A stretch of DNA of 64,000 bases, taken from assembly GCF_001040705.1 (NCBI RefSeq), contig NZ_CVQP01000009.1, forward strand, positions 230,139-294,138. Direction: 5' to 3'. Below are positions 1 to 8,411 of the stretch, piece after piece. This DNA is from Rhodococcus sp. RD6.2 (lineage in GTDB: Bacteria > Actinomycetota > Actinomycetes > Mycobacteriales > Mycobacteriaceae). A program made the position numbers and the translations under genes. How positions within the stretch are numbered: the first letter of the stretch is position 1; each line of letters begins with the position of its first letter. The notes beneath the pieces were generated by a model. It was not told the origin of the DNA. It searched no databases and saw nothing but the letters and a program-made list of their open reading frames with translations.

Positions 1-61
1 TGGACGGAGCCGACGCGTCGTTTCCGGCGTCGAGCGGCTCGTTGTCGCCGGTCGAGCTCAC
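1..61 (-). CDS. 5' end of a gene cut by the window edge
   Basis: A GTG at 61-59 overlaps the TGA of the upstream 32-residue gene in the GTGA arrangement that recurs in this genome. It opens a frame that stays open to base 1. Only about 20 residues are visible, and they are Asp/Ser/Ala-rich without a recognisable domain. In mycobacteria the gene beyond sseC is a small beta-barrel haem/fatty-acid-binding-type protein (Rv0813c). That identity is a guess from gene order, not from sequence. Confidence 0.4.
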   Translation of the reverse strand, partial: MSSTGDNEPLDAGNDASAPS

Positions 62-156
62 GGCTTGTCGGTGACCAGTCGGTACACGACGTACAGCGAG
101 AACCAGGTGATGAGAACGGCTGCGAGAACCAGCAGCACCTCGAAGAAGATGACCAC
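58..156 (-). CDS. 32-residue single-pass membrane microprotein
   Basis: A GTG at 156 opens a frame of 32 residues: a run of about 18 hydrophobic residues (VVIFFEVLLVLAAVLI), an aromatic interface (WFSLYVVYRL), and a short charged end. This is one membrane span with the C terminus probably inside. It lies 81 bases downstream of sseC on the same strand and overlaps the next start by 4 bases, so it is probably translated as part of the sulfur operon. I do not recognise the family. The overlap and clean membrane profile argue that it is real. Confidence 0.5.
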   Translation of the reverse strand: MVIFFEVLLVLAAVLITWFSLYVVYRLVTDKP

Positions 157-237
157 GGGGACAGTTTAGACCGCCGGGCGCCGCTGAACGAAAGCGACCC
201 CGCACCGATCGGTGCGGGGTCGCTTTCGTTGCCCGAA

Positions 238-543
238 CTACTTGCTGACGGTGATGTCCACGTTGTGGATGCCGTTGGCTTCGGGGCTGATGGTGCTGTC
301 GCCGTTGCCGGTGCTCGACAGGGCGCGAACGGTCCACGTGCCGGGGGCCGCGAAGAACCGGAAGTCGCCGGTGCCGGACGCCACGACCTCGGCGGTGAAC
401 TCGCCGGTGCCGTCGAGCAGGCGAACGAACGCACCGCCGACCGGCTGGCCGTCAGCGGCCAGCACGCGACCGGTGATGACGGTTTCCTTCGACGCGTCCA
501 CGCCGGCGGGCAGGGTCTGTCCCTGGACGGGTGCTCCACACAT
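238..543 (-). CDS. sseC: SseC, DUF1416 protein of the sulfurtransferase operon
   Basis: A 101-residue protein beginning MCGAPVQGQ, the hallmark start of the actinobacterial SseC/DUF1416 family. The rest is a carboxypeptidase-regulatory/Ig-like beta fold (ITGRVLAADGQPVGGAFVRL, then a strand-rich end). It always travels with the thiosulfate sulfurtransferase CysA, as here, where only 5 bases separate the two. The family is thought to assist sulfurtransfer or thiosulfate formation, but no reaction is established. A longer upstream frame exists; the ATG at 543 is chosen because it matches the family N terminus. The Cys at position 2 is conserved. Confidence 0.9.
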   Translation of the reverse strand: MCGAPVQGQTLPAGVDASKETVITGRVLAADGQPVGGAFVRLLDGTGEFTAEVVASGTGDFRFFAAPGTWTVRALSSTGNGDSTISPEANGIHNVDITVSK

Positions 544-548
544 GACTA

Positions 549-1382
549 TTACGCTCCCAGTTCGATCGGTGCACCGACGAGTGAGCCGTACTCGACCCAG
601 CTGCCGTCGTAGTTCTTGACGTTCTTCTTGCCGAGGATCTCCTGCAGCACGAACCACGTGTGGCTCGAGCGCTCGCCGATCCGGCAGTACGCGATGGTCT
701 CGCGGCTGTCGTCGAACCCCTTGTTCGCGTACAGGGTCTCGAGGTCCGAGTCGGACTTGAAGGTGCCGTCCTCGTTCGCGGTGGTCGACCACGGAATGTT
801 GATGGCTCCGGGGACGTGGCCACGCTGCTGCGCCTGCTCCTGCGGCAGGTGCGCCGGGGCGAGGATCTTGCCGGCGAACTCGTCGGGGGAGCGGACGTCG
901 ACCAGGTTCTTAGAACCGATGGCGTTGATGACCTCGTCGCGGAACGCGCGGATCGAGGTGTCGGCCTCCTCGGCCTTGTACTCGGTGACGGGGCGGACGA
1001 CCACATCGCGCGAGAGCTCGCGGCCGTCGAGCTCCCACTTCTTGCGGCCACCGTCGATGAGCCGGACGTCCTTGTGGCCGTAGATCTTGAAGTACCAGTA
1101 CGCGTAGGCGGCGAACCAGTTGTTGTTTCCGCCGTACAGGATCACGGTGTCGTCGTTGGCGACACCCTTCGCGGAGAGCAGCGCCGAGAACTTCTCACGG
1201 TCGAGGAAGTCGCGACGGACGCCGTCCTGGAGGTCCTTGCGCCAGTCGAGGCGGATGGCGCCCTCGATGTGGCCACCTTCGTAGGCCGAGGTGTCTTCGT
1301 CGACCTCGATGAACACCGTCTTCGGCGCATTGAGGTTCTGCTCGGCCCAGTCGACAGAGACCAGGACGTCGGAGCGTGCCAT
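549..1382 (-). CDS. cysA: Thiosulfate sulfurtransferase (rhodanese) CysA
   Basis: A 277-residue two-domain rhodanese that moves sulfane sulfur from thiosulfate to an acceptor such as cyanide or a thiol. The N-terminal rhodanese domain (about 1-140) is inactive. The C-terminal domain carries the active loop YCRIGERSSHTW with the persulfide-forming Cys at about 233. The length fits the mycobacterial CysA2/CysA3 proteins. It is followed closely by sseC and preceded by a DUF4395 membrane protein. The operon is headed by a Cys-rich leader peptide, which suggests control by cysteine supply. The start at 1382 (MARSDVLVS) matches the family; the frame stays open far upstream without meaning. Confidence 0.95.
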   Translation of the reverse strand: MARSDVLVSVDWAEQNLNAPKTVFIEVDEDTSAYEGGHIEGAIRLDWRKDLQDGVRRDFLDREKFSALLSAKGVANDDTVILYGGNNNWFAAYAYWYFKIYGHKDVRLIDGGRKKWELDGRELSRDVVVRPVTEYKAEEADTSIRAFRDEVINAIGSKNLVDVRSPDEFAGKILAPAHLPQEQAQQRGHVPGAINIPWSTTANEDGTFKSDSDLETLYANKGFDDSRETIAYCRIGERSSHTWFVLQEILGKKNVKNYDGSWVEYGSLVGAPIELGA

Positions 1383-1447
1383 GGGTTTCCTTTCGGTACT
1401 GACTTGCGTGGTGCTGATGAGTGGGTACTGCGGCCCGGTCCTGGCGG

Positions 1448-1948
1448 CTATGCCGATGCGATCGGGTTCGACCTGCGGAAGCGGGCCACGAGCGGATAGA
1501 TCTGGCAGCCGAGGCAGAAGCCGACGGCGGCGTTGAGAAGGGCCGCGAACAGGGCGAAGCCGGTCGCGACCGTGCCGAGCAGGGGCAGTCCCGCGAGGAA
1601 TCCGACGACACCGACGGTGGCGAAGACGCCGCCGACGAGTTGTGCGAACTTCAGCGGTGCCACCGGCTCCCGTTCGGACACCGGGTCGAGTCGGGGCGCG
1701 ACCACTGTCGCGAAGATCTGGCCGTAGGGACTGCGACGCGGGCCGACGACCGCTCCGATCGCGAACACGACCGCCTGCGCGGCGAGGAGCAGGGCCGCCG
1801 CGACGGCCGAGAAAGCGGACACGATCAGTACGGCCACCAGCACGACGGTGGTGATCCATGCCGCGAATCGAGGTCCACGGACGTCGACCTGATCGGCCGT
1901 GTGGACGACGGTCACGGGTGGAGTGACATGGGTGGTGTTCGTGGGCAT
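1448..1948 (-). CDS. DUF4395 membrane protein
   Basis: A 166-residue protein with four predicted membrane spans: two at about 28-70 and two at about 102-148. Before the third span comes a segment ending in PVAPLKFAQ, and a conserved pair of Cys lies near the end (GFCLGCQIYPL). This is the DUF4395 family, found beside thioredoxins and sulfurtransferases in actinobacteria. The CLGC pair suggests redox or persulfide chemistry at the membrane (inference). It is the first full gene after the polycysteine leader and lies 65 bases before cysA. The start is placed at MPTNTTHV; an in-frame ATG 17 codons upstream is possible. Confidence 0.8.
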   Translation of the reverse strand: MPTNTTHVTPPVTVVHTADQVDVRGPRFAAWITTVVLVAVLIVSAFSAVAAALLLAAQAVVFAIGAVVGPRRSPYGQIFATVVAPRLDPVSEREPVAPLKFAQLVGGVFATVGVVGFLAGLPLLGTVATGFALFAALLNAAVGFCLGCQIYPLVARFRRSNPIASA

Positions 1949-2053
1949 TGCGTAGTGCTCCTGCTCGAGTGCCGTGCACAGATGTGACTGGCGGGGCATG
2001 GGGGATCTGTCACGTGGGGCGCGCGGGAGGCGCCAACCGAAGAGGCGTGATGA

Positions 2054-2140
2054 TCAGCAGCAGGGACAGCAACAACCGCCGAGGCGGCACAGATCAACTG
2101 CGCGGCGTCGGGTGAGCAGCAGCTCGGTGGCGGTGTGCAC
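2054..2140 (-). CDS. Leaderless polycysteine leader peptide (28 residues)
   Basis: GTG at 2140 begins VHTATELLLTRRRAVDLC and ends GGCCCPCC followed by TGA; six of the 28 residues are Cys and five sit in the last six positions. A TAAGCT -10 hexamer ends exactly 7 bases before the GTG, so transcription should start at the start codon (leaderless). Cysteine-responsive attenuator peptides of this type are established in mycobacteria upstream of cysteine and sulfur genes. Ribosome stalling at scarce Cys-tRNA would change folding of the 105 bases between here and the DUF4395 gene. The sequence is read directly; the mechanism in this organism is inferred. Confidence 0.85.
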   Translation of the reverse strand: MHTATELLLTRRRAVDLCRLGGCCCPCC

Positions 2141-2147
2141 GTCGGCG

Positions 2148-2153
2148 AGCTTA
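2148..2153 (-). promoter_or_regulatory. -10 box of the leaderless sulfur-operon promoter
   Basis: The minus strand reads TAAGCT, matching the actinobacterial TAnnnT -10 consensus, and lies 7 bases before the leader GTG. Its first three bases are also the TAA stop codon of the upstream thioredoxin gene, so the operon promoter is embedded in the 3' end of thiX. Confidence 0.7.
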
Positions 2154-2630
2154 CCGGTTTTCGTCGGGAAGTGAATCCTCAGGTCGGCAGAGCGGCACCA
2201 GGGCCGATTCGAGGTCCGACACGGTCGGCACACCCGAGACCCGGAACCGTTGCTCGCCGTCACGGTCGAAGATGAAGGTCGTCGGAAGGGACAGTACGCC
2301 GAGTTCGCGTGCCAGTACCGGGTTCTCGTCGATGTCGAGCTCGAGGTCGACGGGACGGGCCGCGCCCGCGTCCAGCCGCTCGTCGAGGGCCGCAACGGTG
2401 TTGCCGACCACGCGCCGCACCGCCGCACACGGACCGCACCAGTCCGCCGAGAAGTGCAGGATCGTCGGCCCCGCGCCCGGGACGCCCACCTCGCGCAGCA
2501 ACGCCGCGCGGGCGTCGGGTGTCGGCCCGCCGGTATCGGTGGCGCGCACCGTCCCCGAACGTGCCTTGATCAGCATCGCGACCCCGAGCGTCGCCACCAG
2601 CACCACCAGCAGCACGACCAGCCCCGTCAC
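2151..2630 (-). CDS. thiX: Membrane-anchored thioredoxin (ThiX-like)
   Basis: A 159-residue protein with an N-terminal membrane anchor (residues 3-22), then a thioredoxin fold with the active site WCGPC at about 65-69 and the cis-proline segment SLPTTFIF. It is the counterpart of Rv0816c. It probably reduces disulfides or takes part in sulfur transfer with the neighbouring rhodanese operon. It starts with GTG at 2630, overlapping the lmeA stop by 4 bases, so it is translationally coupled to lmeA. Its stop codon overlaps the promoter of the next operon. Confidence 0.85.
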   Translation of the reverse strand: MTGLVVLLVVLVATLGVAMLIKARSGTVRATDTGGPTPDARAALLREVGVPGAGPTILHFSADWCGPCAAVRRVVGNTVAALDERLDAGAARPVDLELDIDENPVLARELGVLSLPTTFIFDRDGEQRFRVSGVPTVSDLESALVPLCRPEDSLPDENR

Positions 2631-3406
2631 GGCGTGGTCATCTCGTCGATGTTGATCACCACGTTCTCGCCGGAACCCTCGATCGCCACCTGCGACCCCT
2701 GCGCGTACACCTTCGTCGGGCGAACACCGAACGGCAGCTGGTCGACGTCGACCTGCCTGCTGAACAGTCCCAGCACCGCGGGCTTGAGCGGCGCGGGAAC
2801 GGTGAAGTTGGCGTTGCCCTCGGGCCCGAAGTACAGATCCGTCGCGACGATGGTGACGTTGTCACCGTCGAGAGCGAGGTTGGCGGTCACGCTGACCGTG
2901 GCCTGCACCGGGCCGACCGGGACGGTGCCCGTGAGGACGATGCCACCGCCCGTGCTCATCCCGGATCCGCCGGATCCTCCGGTCCCGTCCGACGGGTCGG
3001 CGGGCGGAGCGGAGACCTCGAGGTCCGGAATGCCGAGGTACGCGCCGAGACTCGTCGCTTCGATCTTCACGCGGCCGTCGAGTCGTTCCACCGGAATCGT
3101 CTGGACGTCGCCCGCCATCAGATCCGATGCGGACACCTCGACGCCGTGCAGGTCGGCCTCGACGGACACGTCACCGAGTTCCGTGCTCGGGACGCCCGTC
3201 GCGCGGATCTCGATGTGCTTGTAGCGGCCGGCGGCGGCCTGGGTGAGGAACGGGAATCCGGTGATCGTCACCGACGGATCGGCGTCGAGGCCCGCTCCCT
3301 CTCTCAGGCTCCGCGACACCCGGTACTCCGAGTACGCGGCGGCGCCGAAGTCGACGATTACGGCCGCCGCGATCAGGCACACCACGGTGAGTATCAGTTT
3401 GCGCAC
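2627..3406 (-). CDS. lmeA: LmeA-like DUF2993 envelope protein
   Basis: A 259-residue protein with an N-terminal signal or anchor segment (residues 4-24) and a DUF2993 fold: repeated amphipathic strands, including [22 protein letters not shown] near the front. It is in the position and on the strand of Rv0817c, called LmeA in mycobacteria, where it is needed for elongation of the lipomannan mannan chain. A Gly/Ser-rich insertion lies at about 134-152. It begins 164 bases from the divergent glnR and is coupled to thiX. Confidence 0.8.
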   Translation of the reverse strand: MRKLILTVVCLIAAAVIVDFGAAAYSEYRVSRSLREGAGLDADPSVTITGFPFLTQAAAGRYKHIEIRATGVPSTELGDVSVEADLHGVEVSASDLMAGDVQTIPVERLDGRVKIEATSLGAYLGIPDLEVSAPPADPSDGTGGSGGSGMSTGGGIVLTGTVPVGPVQATVSVTANLALDGDNVTIVATDLYFGPEGNANFTVPAPLKPAVLGLFSRQVDVDQLPFGVRPTKVYAQGSQVAIEGSGENVVINIDEMTTP

Positions 3407-3570
3407 TCGACCATTGTGACGGACGCAGACTGCGGACCCGCAGGCGTCGCGGTCTGAACCACAGGCCTCGCGTCGCCGGTACCGGGGGGTGGCAGGCTAG
3501 TCTGTACTCCGTACTTGGCATCGTTGTCGGCTGTGCTCAGGCACCTGAACGGCAAGAAGGGGAGGCCTGT

Positions 3571-4347
3571 GTGGAGCTGCTCCTGCTGACCTCCGATCCG
3601 AATCCGGAATCGGTCCTACCTTCCCTTGCGCTGCTAGCGCACACAGTTCGGCCGGCACCAACGGAAGTGTCATCGCTGCTCGACGCCGGTTCGGCCGACG
3701 TCGCACTCGTGGATGCCCGTACCGATCTCGCGGCGGCACGTGGCCTGTGTCGGCTGCTCGGCAGCACCGGGTCCGCGATTCCCGTCGTCGCGGTTCTCAC
3801 CGAGGGCGGACTCGTCGCAGTCAATTCGGACTGGGGCCTCGACGACATCCTGCTGCCCGGTACCGGGCCGGCGGAGCTCGATGCGCGTCTTCGTCTGCTG
3901 GTGGGGCGCAACGGTGGCGCCGCAGCTCCGGAATCGAGCGGCAAGATCACGCTCGGCGAACTGGTCATCGACGAGGGGACGTACACCGCGCGCCTGCGTG
4001 GACGTCCCCTCGATCTGACTTACAAGGAATTCGAGCTGCTCAAGTACCTCGCGCAGCACGCGGGGCGGGTGTTCACGCGGGCCCAGCTGCTGCAGGAGGT
4101 GTGGGGCTATGACTTCTTCGGCGGCACACGCACCGTCGATGTTCACGTGCGACGACTCCGCGCCAAGCTCGGCCCCGAGTACGAGGCGCTGATCGGTACC
4201 GTCCGCAACGTCGGCTACAAGGCGGTACGGCCGAGCCGCAAGCCGGGACCGGGGGCGAGCCGCACCGACGACGAGGGCGACTTCGGTGCCGACGAGGACA
4301 ATCCCGACGACACGTCGCTGACGCCGGCGAACGGCACGGCCCTCTAG
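3571..4347 (+). CDS. glnR: Nitrogen response regulator GlnR (OmpR family, orphan)
   Basis: A 258-residue protein with an N-terminal receiver-like domain (1-115; Asp in [10 protein letters not shown]) and a C-terminal OmpR winged helix (130-220; [18 protein letters not shown] then [13 protein letters not shown]). The opening MELLLLTSD and the LPSL..LAHTVR segment match actinobacterial GlnR, which controls nitrogen assimilation genes without a partner kinase. GTG at 3571 follows an AAGGGGAGG ribosome site at a good distance. The C-terminal tail is acidic. The stop abuts the ATG of mshD, as in mycobacteria. Confidence 0.92.
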   Translation: MELLLLTSDPNPESVLPSLALLAHTVRPAPTEVSSLLDAGSADVALVDARTDLAAARGLCRLLGSTGSAIPVVAVLTEGGLVAVNSDWGLDDILLPGTGPAELDARLRLLVGRNGGAAAPESSGKITLGELVIDEGTYTARLRGRPLDLTYKEFELLKYLAQHAGRVFTRAQLLQEVWGYDFFGGTRTVDVHVRRLRAKLGPEYEALIGTVRNVGYKAVRPSRKPGPGASRTDDEGDFGADEDNPDDTSLTPANGTAL

Positions 4348-5277
4348 ATGGTCGAAGCGGCGACGAACTGGTCCAGCCTCCTGAGCGCAGACGAGGCAAG
4401 GCAGGTGCGGGAACTGCTGTCCCGCGCGGCCGTGGTCGACGGCACCGAACCGGTGTCCGAGCAGGCGGTGCACCGTCTCGGCGGGCGATCCGACACCACG
4501 CATCTGCTGGCGACGTCGGATGGCGACATCGTCGGCTATGCCGGTGTCGAGCCGGCGCACGACGGGCACCCCGCCATGGTGGAGGCGGCGGTCGATCCGA
4601 AGCACCGGGGTGCGGGAATCGGCCGGGAACTCGTGGCGCAGGCGCTGCAGTGCGGTGGCCGCGACGCTCGGGTGTGGGCGCACGGCGACCTGCCCGCAGC
4701 GCGGGCCGTGGCGTCCCGGCTCGGACTCGCCCCCGCGCGAGAACTGCTCCAACTGCGCCGAGCGCTGGGAGAGCCTCCGCTGCCGGAGGTTCCCACGTCC
4801 GAGGGCGTCACGCTCCGTGCCTACGCCGGACCGAGCGACGACGCAGATCTGCTTCGCGTCAACGCGGCGGCGTTCGACTGGCATCCCGAGCAGGGCTCGT
4901 GGACCCAACGCGAAATCGACGAGCGGGTCGCGGAGTCGTGGTTCGACCCGGCGGGACTGTTCGTCGCCGTCGACTCCGACACCGGAGAGATGCTCGGCTT
5001 CCACTGGACGAAGGTGCATCCGGAGTCCGGCGCGGAGCCCGCGATCGGCGAGGTCTACGTCGTCGCGGTCGCCCCGACGGCCCAGGGTCGTGGACTCGGC
5101 CGGTTGCTGACCGTCGCCGGATTGCGCTACCTGCGCGACCGCGGCCTCGGTGCGGTACTGCTGTACACGGAGGCGGACAACGAGGCCGCCCTCCACACCT
5201 ACTATCGGCTCGCATTCGAGCGGTATCACGTGGACGTCGCGTATGCGGGCGTCGCCCATACAGGGGACGAGGGGTAG
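4348..5277 (+). CDS. mshD: Mycothiol synthase MshD
   Basis: A 309-residue protein with two tandem GNAT acetyltransferase domains. The second has the acetyl-CoA loop VVAVAPTAQGRGLGRLL and ends LYTEADNEAALHTYYRLAFE, typical of MshD. It acetylates the cysteine amine of Cys-GlcN-Ins in the last step of mycothiol synthesis. Its ATG follows the glnR TAG directly, and the acyltransferase gene starts 4 bases after its stop, so the three are probably one transcript. The length is normal for the family. Confidence 0.95.
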   Translation: MVEAATNWSSLLSADEARQVRELLSRAAVVDGTEPVSEQAVHRLGGRSDTTHLLATSDGDIVGYAGVEPAHDGHPAMVEAAVDPKHRGAGIGRELVAQALQCGGRDARVWAHGDLPAARAVASRLGLAPARELLQLRRALGEPPLPEVPTSEGVTLRAYAGPSDDADLLRVNAAAFDWHPEQGSWTQREIDERVAESWFDPAGLFVAVDSDTGEMLGFHWTKVHPESGAEPAIGEVYVVAVAPTAQGRGLGRLLTVAGLRYLRDRGLGAVLLYTEADNEAALHTYYRLAFERYHVDVAYAGVAHTGDEG

Positions 5278-5281
5278 CGAG

Positions 5282-6010
5282 ATGTTCTATTGGCTGCTGA
5301 AGTTCGTGTTCGTCGGGCCGTTCATCCGGCTGTACAACCGTCCGAAGGTCGAAGGGGTGGAGAACATCCCGACGTCGGGTCCGGCGATCCTGGTGGGCAA
5401 TCATCTGTCGATCGCGGACTGGTTGTTCGCACCGCTGTCGTCGCCGCGGCGCATCACGTACCTCGCGAAGAGCGAGTACTTCACGACTCCGGGTTTCCGC
5501 GGGTTCCTGCAGAAGGCGTTCTACGCGGGTGCGGGTCAGGTTCCGATCGACCGCAGTGGTGCCGACGCTGCGAGTTCCGCGCTGAACACGGCGACGCGAC
5601 TCCTGGACGAGGGCAAGCTCGTAGGCCTGTTCCCCGAGGGCACTCGCTCGCCCGATGGTCGCCTGTACAAGGGTAAGACGGGTGCCGCGCGGCTCGCGTT
5701 GAGCACGGGCATTCCCGTCATCCCCGTCGCCGTGATCGGGACCGACGTCATCTGCCCGCCCGGGCCGTTCAAGTGGCGTCGGCACCGAGTTCAGGTGAAG
5801 TACGGCAAGCCGCTGGACTTCTCCCGCTTCGAGGGCATGGCAGGAAATCGGTGGGTCGAGCGGACCGTCACCGACGAGATCATGTACGAGCTGATGCGGA
5901 TGTCGGGTCAGGAGTACGTCGACGTCTACGCGGCGTCGCTGAAGAAGAACGTGCCCGCCGCGGCCGACACCGTCCGCGACTTCCGCGCGCCCGAATCCAA
6001 GGCCGGCTGA
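5282..6010 (+). CDS. 1-acyl-glycerol-3-phosphate acyltransferase family (PlsC-like)
   Basis: A 242-residue acyltransferase that should transfer an acyl chain to a lysophospholipid or related acceptor at the membrane. The catalytic H-X4-D block is NHLSIADW (about 40), the acceptor-binding block is FPEGTRSPDG (about 118), and a later IPVIPVAVIG block is also present. The N terminus is hydrophobic. The ATG at 5282 follows GGGGTAGCG. The gene sits between mshD and the phosphate transporter, where mycobacteria have no extra gene, so it is an insertion relative to that order. Confidence 0.88.
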   Translation: MFYWLLKFVFVGPFIRLYNRPKVEGVENIPTSGPAILVGNHLSIADWLFAPLSSPRRITYLAKSEYFTTPGFRGFLQKAFYAGAGQVPIDRSGADAASSALNTATRLLDEGKLVGLFPEGTRSPDGRLYKGKTGAARLALSTGIPVIPVAVIGTDVICPPGPFKWRRHRVQVKYGKPLDFSRFEGMAGNRWVERTVTDEIMYELMRMSGQEYVDVYAASLKKNVPAAADTVRDFRAPESKAG

Positions 6011-6079
6011 CGTTCGACCACGTGATCTTCACCACGATCACGGTGGCGGCGGCGCTGGTAGTTGAAAACGCATAGTCCT

Positions 6080-6101
6080 GTTCACCTCTCGTTCATCCTC
6101 T
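6080..6101 (+). promoter_or_regulatory. Pho-type direct repeat upstream of pstS
   Basis: Two adjacent 11-base repeats read GTTCACCTCTC and GTTCATCCTCT. This is the direct-repeat pattern bound by phosphate response regulators in actinobacteria (PhoP in Streptomyces, RegX3 in mycobacteria). It ends 91 bases before the pstS start codon, a sensible place for activation of pstSCAB under phosphate limitation. Which regulator binds it is not shown in this window. Confidence 0.75.
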
Positions 6102-6192
6102 CGGGACCACCTGTCCACCACCTGCCCTTACGTTTCACGAGCAGGGTGGCGGCGTGCTGCCCGAACCTGATGAGTCTCCCGGAGGAAACAGC

Positions 6193-7317
6193 GTGAACTT
6201 CAAGCGCAATGCTGCCGTGCTCGGTGCAGTCGCGGTCGGTGCCATGACCCTGGTTGCCTGTGGAAGCGACAACAACACGGCCTCGTCGGGAACCTCCGTC
6301 AACAGCGCGGCGTCGAGCGCGACCTGCGACGGCAAGACCTCGCTGTCGGCCGCTGGCTCGTCCGCGCAGAAGAACGCGATGGACAACTTCATCGCCACCT
6401 ACATCGCGGTGTGCAAGGACAAGGGCGTCGACGTCAAGATCGCCTACAACCCCACCGGCTCCGGTGACGGACGCACCCAGTTCATCGCGAAGCAGGTCGA
6501 CTTCGCCGGTTCCGATTCCGCGATCAAGGGCGATCAGGCCGTTGCCGCCAAGGAGCGTTGCGCGGGTAACGACGCCTGGAACCTGCCGCTGGTCTTCGGT
6601 CCGGTCGCCATCGCGTACAACCTCGACGGCGTCGAGAACCTGACCCTCAACGGCGAGGTCATCGCCAAGATCTTCACTGGCGCGATCACCAAGTGGAACG
6701 ACCCGGCCATCGCGGCGCTCAACTCGGGTGTGACGCTGCCGGACACGGCCATCACTCCGATCGTGCGTTCCGATTCGTCGGGCACCACCGACAACTTCCA
6801 GCAGTACCTCACCGTCGCGTCGAACGGTGCCTGGACCAAGGGCGCCGGCTCCGACTTCGTCGGCGGCGTCGGCGAGGGCGCGAAGGGCTCGGCGGGTGTC
6901 TCGCAGGCCGTCGCCGGTGCTCCCGGCTCGATCACCTACGTCGAGAAGTCCTTCGCGGACCAGAACAAGCTCGCGATCGCGCAGATCGACTCCGGTGCAG
7001 GCGCGGTCGAGCTGACCGAGGAGACCGCAGCGAAGGCCATCGAGGGTGCGACGTTCAAGTCCGAGACCGTCGGCGACATGACGCTGAACCTCGACTCGAT
7101 CTTCGGCACCAAGGAGGCCGGCGCCTACCCGATCGTCCTGGCGACGTACTCCATCGTGTGCTCCAACGGCTACGACGCCGACACCTCCGCCGCGGTGAAG
7201 TCGTTCCTGACCAGCGCCGCCAACGAAGGTCAGAACGGCCTCTCGGAGCAGGGCTACGTGAGCCTGCCCGGCACCGTCCAGGACAAGCTGAACGCATCGA
7301 TCGCCGCTATCGGCTGA
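6193..7317 (+). CDS. pstS: Phosphate-binding lipoprotein PstS
   Basis: A 374-residue periplasmic-type binding protein of the high-affinity phosphate ABC transporter. The N terminus is a lipoprotein signal ending in the lipobox LVAC. Phosphate-binding elements include [33 protein letters not shown] and the later [19 protein letters not shown] at 6193 is chosen because GGAGGAAACAGC precedes it. It is first in pstSCAB and sits behind the Pho repeat, so it should be induced when phosphate is scarce. Confidence 0.95.
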   Translation: MNFKRNAAVLGAVAVGAMTLVACGSDNNTASSGTSVNSAASSATCDGKTSLSAAGSSAQKNAMDNFIATYIAVCKDKGVDVKIAYNPTGSGDGRTQFIAKQVDFAGSDSAIKGDQAVAAKERCAGNDAWNLPLVFGPVAIAYNLDGVENLTLNGEVIAKIFTGAITKWNDPAIAALNSGVTLPDTAITPIVRSDSSGTTDNFQQYLTVASNGAWTKGAGSDFVGGVGEGAKGSAGVSQAVAGAPGSITYVEKSFADQNKLAIAQIDSGAGAVELTEETAAKAIEGATFKSETVGDMTLNLDSIFGTKEAGAYPIVLATYSIVCSNGYDADTSAAVKSFLTSAANEGQNGLSEQGYVSLPGTVQDKLNASIAAIG

Positions 7318-7363
7318 CCCTGTCGGACGCTCTATATTCAGAACTAACAGAATGCGAGCGCAG

Positions 7364-8410
7364 ATGAGCGACGCGCCAACCCAGTCGGCGCCTCCCGCAC
7401 CCGGCCCCGGTGAATCCGGGGCCGGGACGGGGGGCACGCGCGGAGCACCGGAGGCACCGATGCCCACACCGTCTTCCCCCGGCAAGGCGGTGGTCCGTCC
7501 TGGCGACCGGATCTTCACCTCGCTGACCACCGGCTCGGCGATCTTCATCTCCGTGCTGATCGCGGCGATCGGTGCGTTCCTGGTGTGGCGGGCAGTCCCG
7601 GCGCTCTCGCGGAACGAGGTCAACTTCCTCACCAGCCGCGAGTGGGTCACCACCGACATCAACGCGATGGCATTCGGTGTCCTGGACCTGCTGCAGGTCA
7701 CGGTGCTCGTCTCGCTCTTCGCGCTGGCTCTCGCGATGCCGGTCTCGCTCGGCATCGCCCTGTTCCTCACGCAGTACGCGCCGCCGCGGTTGTCTCGCCC
7801 GCTCGCCTACGTGATCGATCTGCTCGCCGCGGTCCCCTCGATCGTCTACGGCCTGTGGGGTCTGCTGATCTTCGCGCCTGCGATCAAGCCGTTCGCGCTG
7901 TGGCTGAACGAGAACCTCGGCTGGTTCTTCCTGTTCTCGACCGGGTCCGGGTCGATCCAGGGCGGCGGCACGATCTTCACCGCGGGCATCGTGCTCGCGG
8001 TGATGATCCTGCCGATGATCACCGCCGTGACCCGTGAGGTCTTCGCACAGACGCCGGTATCGCACATCGAGGCGGCGCTGGCGCTCGGCGCCACGAAGTG
8101 GGAAGTCGTCAAGACCACGGTCCTGCCGTTCGGCAAGTCCGGATACATCAGCGGTTCCATGCTCGGCCTCGGCCGCGCGCTTGGCGAGACCATGGCGCTC
8201 TACATGATCCTGCGTACGACCGCGAAGAGCGCGACATGGTCGCTCTTCGACGGCGGTTCGACGATCGCGTCGAAGATCGCACTCGGCTATGCCGAGTTCA
8301 ACAACGACATCCAGGCGGGTGCCTACATCGCGGCCGGCCTGGTCCTGTTCGTGCTGACCTTCGTGGTCAACGCCGCGGCCCGCGCCGCCGTCGCAGGGAA
8401 GAAGAGCTGA
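7364..8410 (+). CDS. pstC: Phosphate ABC transporter permease PstC
   Basis: A permease of about 348 residues with six membrane spans, preceded by a Pro/Gly-rich cytoplasmic N-terminal tail of about 45 residues. The BPD_transp_1 loop that contacts PstB is [18 protein letters not shown] at about 225, with the LGRALGET motif after it. An ATG 12 bases upstream (7352) is an alternative start; neither has a strong ribosome site. It pairs with PstA, whose ATG begins one base after this stop. Confidence 0.92.
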   Translation: MSDAPTQSAPPAPGPGESGAGTGGTRGAPEAPMPTPSSPGKAVVRPGDRIFTSLTTGSAIFISVLIAAIGAFLVWRAVPALSRNEVNFLTSREWVTTDINAMAFGVLDLLQVTVLVSLFALALAMPVSLGIALFLTQYAPPRLSRPLAYVIDLLAAVPSIVYGLWGLLIFAPAIKPFALWLNENLGWFFLFSTGSGSIQGGGTIFTAGIVLAVMILPMITAVTREVFAQTPVSHIEAALALGATKWEVVKTTVLPFGKSGYISGSMLGLGRALGETMALYMILRTTAKSATWSLFDGGSTIASKIALGYAEFNNDIQAGAYIAAGLVLFVLTFVVNAAARAAVAGKKS

Positions 8411-8411
8411 C

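Noticed and set aside
3670-5259. 529-codon minus-strand frame opposite glnR and mshD
   Set aside because: Antisense shadow; Arg-rich and without recognisable domains, while both plus-strand genes match known families over their length.
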